Positions 61,999 to 64,000 of a DNA stretch of 64,000 nt are shown one piece after another. The notes beneath the pieces were generated by a model, which was not told the origin of the DNA, did not search any database, and worked only from the letters and a program-made list of their open reading frames with translations. The first letter of the stretch is position 1; every line of letters begins with the position of its first letter. Origin of the DNA: an uncultured Castellaniella sp. (lineage in GTDB: Bacteria > Pseudomonadota > Gammaproteobacteria > Burkholderiales > Burkholderiaceae_B); NCBI RefSeq assembly GCF_937988725.1, contig NZ_CALKHS010000003.1, forward strand, positions 186,001-250,000. The letters run 5' to 3'. The translations under genes were made by a program, and so were the position numbers.

Positions 61999-62599
61999 CA
62001 GACGCCGGCTGGTGGTCGGCATCAGCGGGGCGACGGGCGCGCAGTACGCCATTCGCCTGCTCGAACTGGCCCGCGGCCAGGATGTCGAAACCCATCTGGT
62101 CGTTTCCCCGTCGGGGGCGCTGAACATCCGCCATGAATTGGGCATGAGCCGCCAGGCGGTCCATGCGCTGGCGGATCGGGTCTACAGCCCGCGCGACGTG
62201 GGCGCCACCCTGGCCAGCGGCAGCTTCGCCACGACGGGCATGGTGGTGGCGCCGTGCTCCATGCGCACCCTGGCGGCCGTGGCTCACGGCCTGTCCGACA
62301 ACCTGATCACCCGGGCCGCCGACGTCACCCTGAAGGAACGCCGCCGCCTGGTGCTGATGGTGCGCGAGACCCCCTTCAATCTGGCGCATCTGCGCAACAT
62401 GACCGCCGTGACGGAAATGGGCGGGGTGATCTTTCCGCCGCTGCCCGCCTTCTACATGCGGCCCGCCAGCCTGGACGAGATGATCGATCATACGGTGTGC
62501 CGGGTGCTGGATCTGTTCGACATCCACGTCCCCGGCCCGCGCTGGGAAGGCATGGATACCCCGGAGGGACCCGCCGGGCGGTCTTCGGATACACTTTGA
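61991..62599 (+). CDS. ubiX: Flavin prenyltransferase UbiX
   Basis: A 202-aa UbiX that prenylates FMN to make the cofactor of UbiD, for ubiquinone synthesis or aromatic decarboxylation. Motifs are [41 protein letters not shown] and [18 protein letters not shown]. The start is a GTG at 61991 inside the last codons of grxD. No ubiD is adjacent. Confidence 0.95.
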   Translation: MTDRRRLVVGISGATGAQYAIRLLELARGQDVETHLVVSPSGALNIRHELGMSRQAVHALADRVYSPRDVGATLASGSFATTGMVVAPCSMRTLAAVAHGLSDNLITRAADVTLKERRRLVLMVRETPFNLAHLRNMTAVTEMGGVIFPPLPAFYMRPASLDEMIDHTVCRVLDLFDIHVPGPRWEGMDTPEGPAGRSSDTL

Positions 62600-62630
62600 C
62601 AGGCCGTTCATCCCCTTCCCGACATCCGCA

Positions 62631-63851
62631 ATGATCAAAAAAGTTCCTGTTTCCCAGTTGTGCGTGGGCATGTATGTTCAGGATCTGGGGGGGTCTTTTC
62701 TGGACCATTCCTTCTGGCGATCCAGCTTCCTGATCGCCAACGATCGCAAGCTGCAGAAATTGCAGAAATCCCGCCTGGAATGGGTGCTGATCGATACGGA
62801 TCGCGGCGTGGACGTCCGGGAGACGGCGCAGGGCGCGCCCAGCCATCCCGACCATGCGCCCGCGGCCGCGGGCGCCGCGACGCGGCATCATGCGCCGGCG
62901 CGGGCAGCCGCCTCCAGCGAACAGCAGGCTTTCGACGATGCCCGGGAAATCCTGGACGGCTCGCGGGAGCAGGTCAAGCAGCTGTTTGCCGAAGCCGAAC
63001 TGGGCAGCAAGATCGATTTGCAGCAGGTCCACGGGCTGGTGCAGGACATGGCCGACTCCCTGGACGGTCACCCCGACGCCCTGACCAGCCTGGCCCGCAT
63101 CAAGAAGGCGGACCAGTATCTGTATGCGCATTCCGTGTCGGTGGCGGCGCTGATGACTTCCCTGGCCCGCACCATGCGGCTGGCCGACGAGCACGTGCAT
63201 CTGGCGGGGATGGCCGGCCTGCTGCACGACATCGGCAAGGTCCGCGAGCCCGCCGAAGCCCCGGGCAAGATCGGCCGTCCGATCCAGCCGCCCCAGGAAC
63301 TCCTGCATCAGCATCCCGCCGCGGGCGCGGCGGTGCTGCGGGCCGACTCGTCCATTCCCTCCGAAGTCGTCGAAGTCTGCCTGCACCACCACGAACGCAT
63401 GGACGGCAAGGGCTTTCCGGACCAGTTGGCCGGCAAGCAGATCGGCCTGCTCTCGCGCATGGCCGCCATCTGCAACTACTACGATGAAATGACGTCCAGC
63501 CGCCCTTACCGCAAGGGCTGGGATCCCGCATTCACCCTGTTCAAGATGCTGAAATCCGAAGGCCAGTTCGACATGGACGTGCTGGGGGCTTTCGTGCGCA
63601 CCGTCGGCCGTTATCCGGTGGGATCCATCATCAGCCTGATCAATAGCGAACTGGGCCTGGTGGTGGCGCAGAACCGCGACTTGCCCGAGCAGCCGGTGGT
63701 CAAGGTCTTCTATTCCATCCGCTGGGCGCATGCGATTCCCGAACGCCGGGTGAATCTGGCCGAACCCGATTGCGGCAGCGCCGTGCTGCCGGTGCGCGCG
63801 CCGGTGGATTGGGCGCAGTCCGGCCTGCCCGTGCCGCCGGTGGTCGATTAG
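62631..63851 (+). CDS. HD-GYP-domain phosphodiesterase with DUF3391 N-terminus
   Basis: A 406-aa c-di-GMP phosphodiesterase. Residues ~1-75 form a DUF3391 domain (VPVSQLCVGMYVQDLGGSF), followed by an Ala-rich linker (~80-105). The HD-GYP domain (~140-340) has HDIGK, LHQHPAAGA and LHHHERMDGKGFP. The GYP tripeptide itself is replaced by GFP, which occurs in active members. It would counter the GGDEF cyclase at 37941-39284. Confidence 0.93.
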   Translation: MIKKVPVSQLCVGMYVQDLGGSFLDHSFWRSSFLIANDRKLQKLQKSRLEWVLIDTDRGVDVRETAQGAPSHPDHAPAAAGAATRHHAPARAAASSEQQAFDDAREILDGSREQVKQLFAEAELGSKIDLQQVHGLVQDMADSLDGHPDALTSLARIKKADQYLYAHSVSVAALMTSLARTMRLADEHVHLAGMAGLLHDIGKVREPAEAPGKIGRPIQPPQELLHQHPAAGAAVLRADSSIPSEVVEVCLHHHERMDGKGFPDQLAGKQIGLLSRMAAICNYYDEMTSSRPYRKGWDPAFTLFKMLKSEGQFDMDVLGAFVRTVGRYPVGSIISLINSELGLVVAQNRDLPEQPVVKVFYSIRWAHAIPERRVNLAEPDCGSAVLPVRAPVDWAQSGLPVPPVVD

Positions 63852-63854
63852 AGG

Positions 63855-64000
63855 CTAGCCGGCGCCCCGCGTCCGCCGCCCGATCTGGACGGCCAGGCCG
63901 ATTCCGAAGAGCGCCAGGGCGCTGGTCGCCACCCAGGTCCATCGCCAGTCTCCGCCCGCCTGATTGACGACCCAGGCGACCAGCGGGGGGCCGACGAACT
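63855..64000 (-). CDS. MFS transporter, 3' end (5' part outside window)
   Basis: The last ~48 codons of a gene running leftward into the window. The translation is FVGPPLVAWVVNQAGGDWR, then WTWVATSALALFGIGLAV and a basic tail, ending at a TAG at 63855. A hydrophobic helix with the residues GPPLVAW is typical for the final part of an MFS permease. It ends 3 bp from the convergent HD-GYP gene. Too little is visible to assign a substrate. Confidence 0.65.
   Translation of the reverse strand, partial: FVGPPLVAWVVNQAGGDWRWTWVATSALALFGIGLAVQIGRRTRGAG

Overview
The window looks like a chromosomal segment of a GC-rich betaproteobacterium, most likely Burkholderiales and probably Alcaligenaceae (Bordetella/Castellaniella-like). 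This rests on the family mix (two TRAP systems, many LysR regulators, RmuC, a PrpF homologue) and on the housekeeping run hemA-prfA-prmC-grxD-ubiX at the right end. The species is an inference from gene content only.

Layout. 1-10.4 kb: 3' part of aconitase acnA, an aldo/keto reductase, panB, a LysR regulator, rmuC, an exported nucleosidase, a CorA-type transporter, a PrpF-family isomerase and a methyltransferase. 10.4-14.3 kb: an FbpABC-like ABC importer operon with a Tat-type binding protein and a fused permease. 14.3-23.2 kb: a predicted outer-membrane barrel, a 2OG-Fe(II) hydroxylase, MFS, YbaK-type deacylase, metY, small stress or envelope proteins, ynfA, an esterase and a DMT exporter. 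23.2-25.1 kb: a three-lipoprotein operon (CsgG-like, DUF4810, DUF799). 25.2-30 kb: hppD, an aldo/keto reductase, rluE-arfB, a membrane protein and a VapBC toxin-antitoxin pair. 30-36 kb: an epimerase, a TRAP transporter (dctPQM), a racemase-like protein without the expected cysteines and a GntR regulator. 36-39.3 kb: a SMUG1-like uracil-DNA glycosylase, queG and a PAS-GAF-GGDEF diguanylate cyclase. 39.4-47.3 kb: a catabolic locus with a LysR gene and pxpB-pxpC-pxpA on one strand, facing a second dctPQM and a class V aminotransferase on the other. 47.4-49.5 kb: an AsmA-family protein.

49.5-58.2 kb is a low-GC genomic island inserted in the 3' end of tRNA-Phe. It is bounded by a 14-bp direct repeat, and what looks like the original tRNA-Phe terminator now lies beyond the far end. 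It carries a TacA/TacT-type toxin-antitoxin pair with a palindromic operator, an unassigned three-gene cassette (53-aa Pro-rich protein, multi-pass membrane protein, Cys-His-Asp protein), a 990-aa PHP + SMC-like ATPase of TrlF type, and a chimera. The chimera joins the N-terminal half of a tRNA-targeting tyrosine integrase in frame to the reverse transcriptase/maturase of a group II intron, whose domains V and VI survive just downstream. The integrase catalytic domain and the 5' half of the intron are both missing, so the island is probably immobile.

After the island come tRNA-Phe, hemA, prfA, prmC, grxD, ubiX, an HD-GYP phosphodiesterase and the end of an MFS gene. The most notable candidates are the integrase-intron chimera and the two possible defence loci on the island (the three-gene cassette and the TrlF-like gene).
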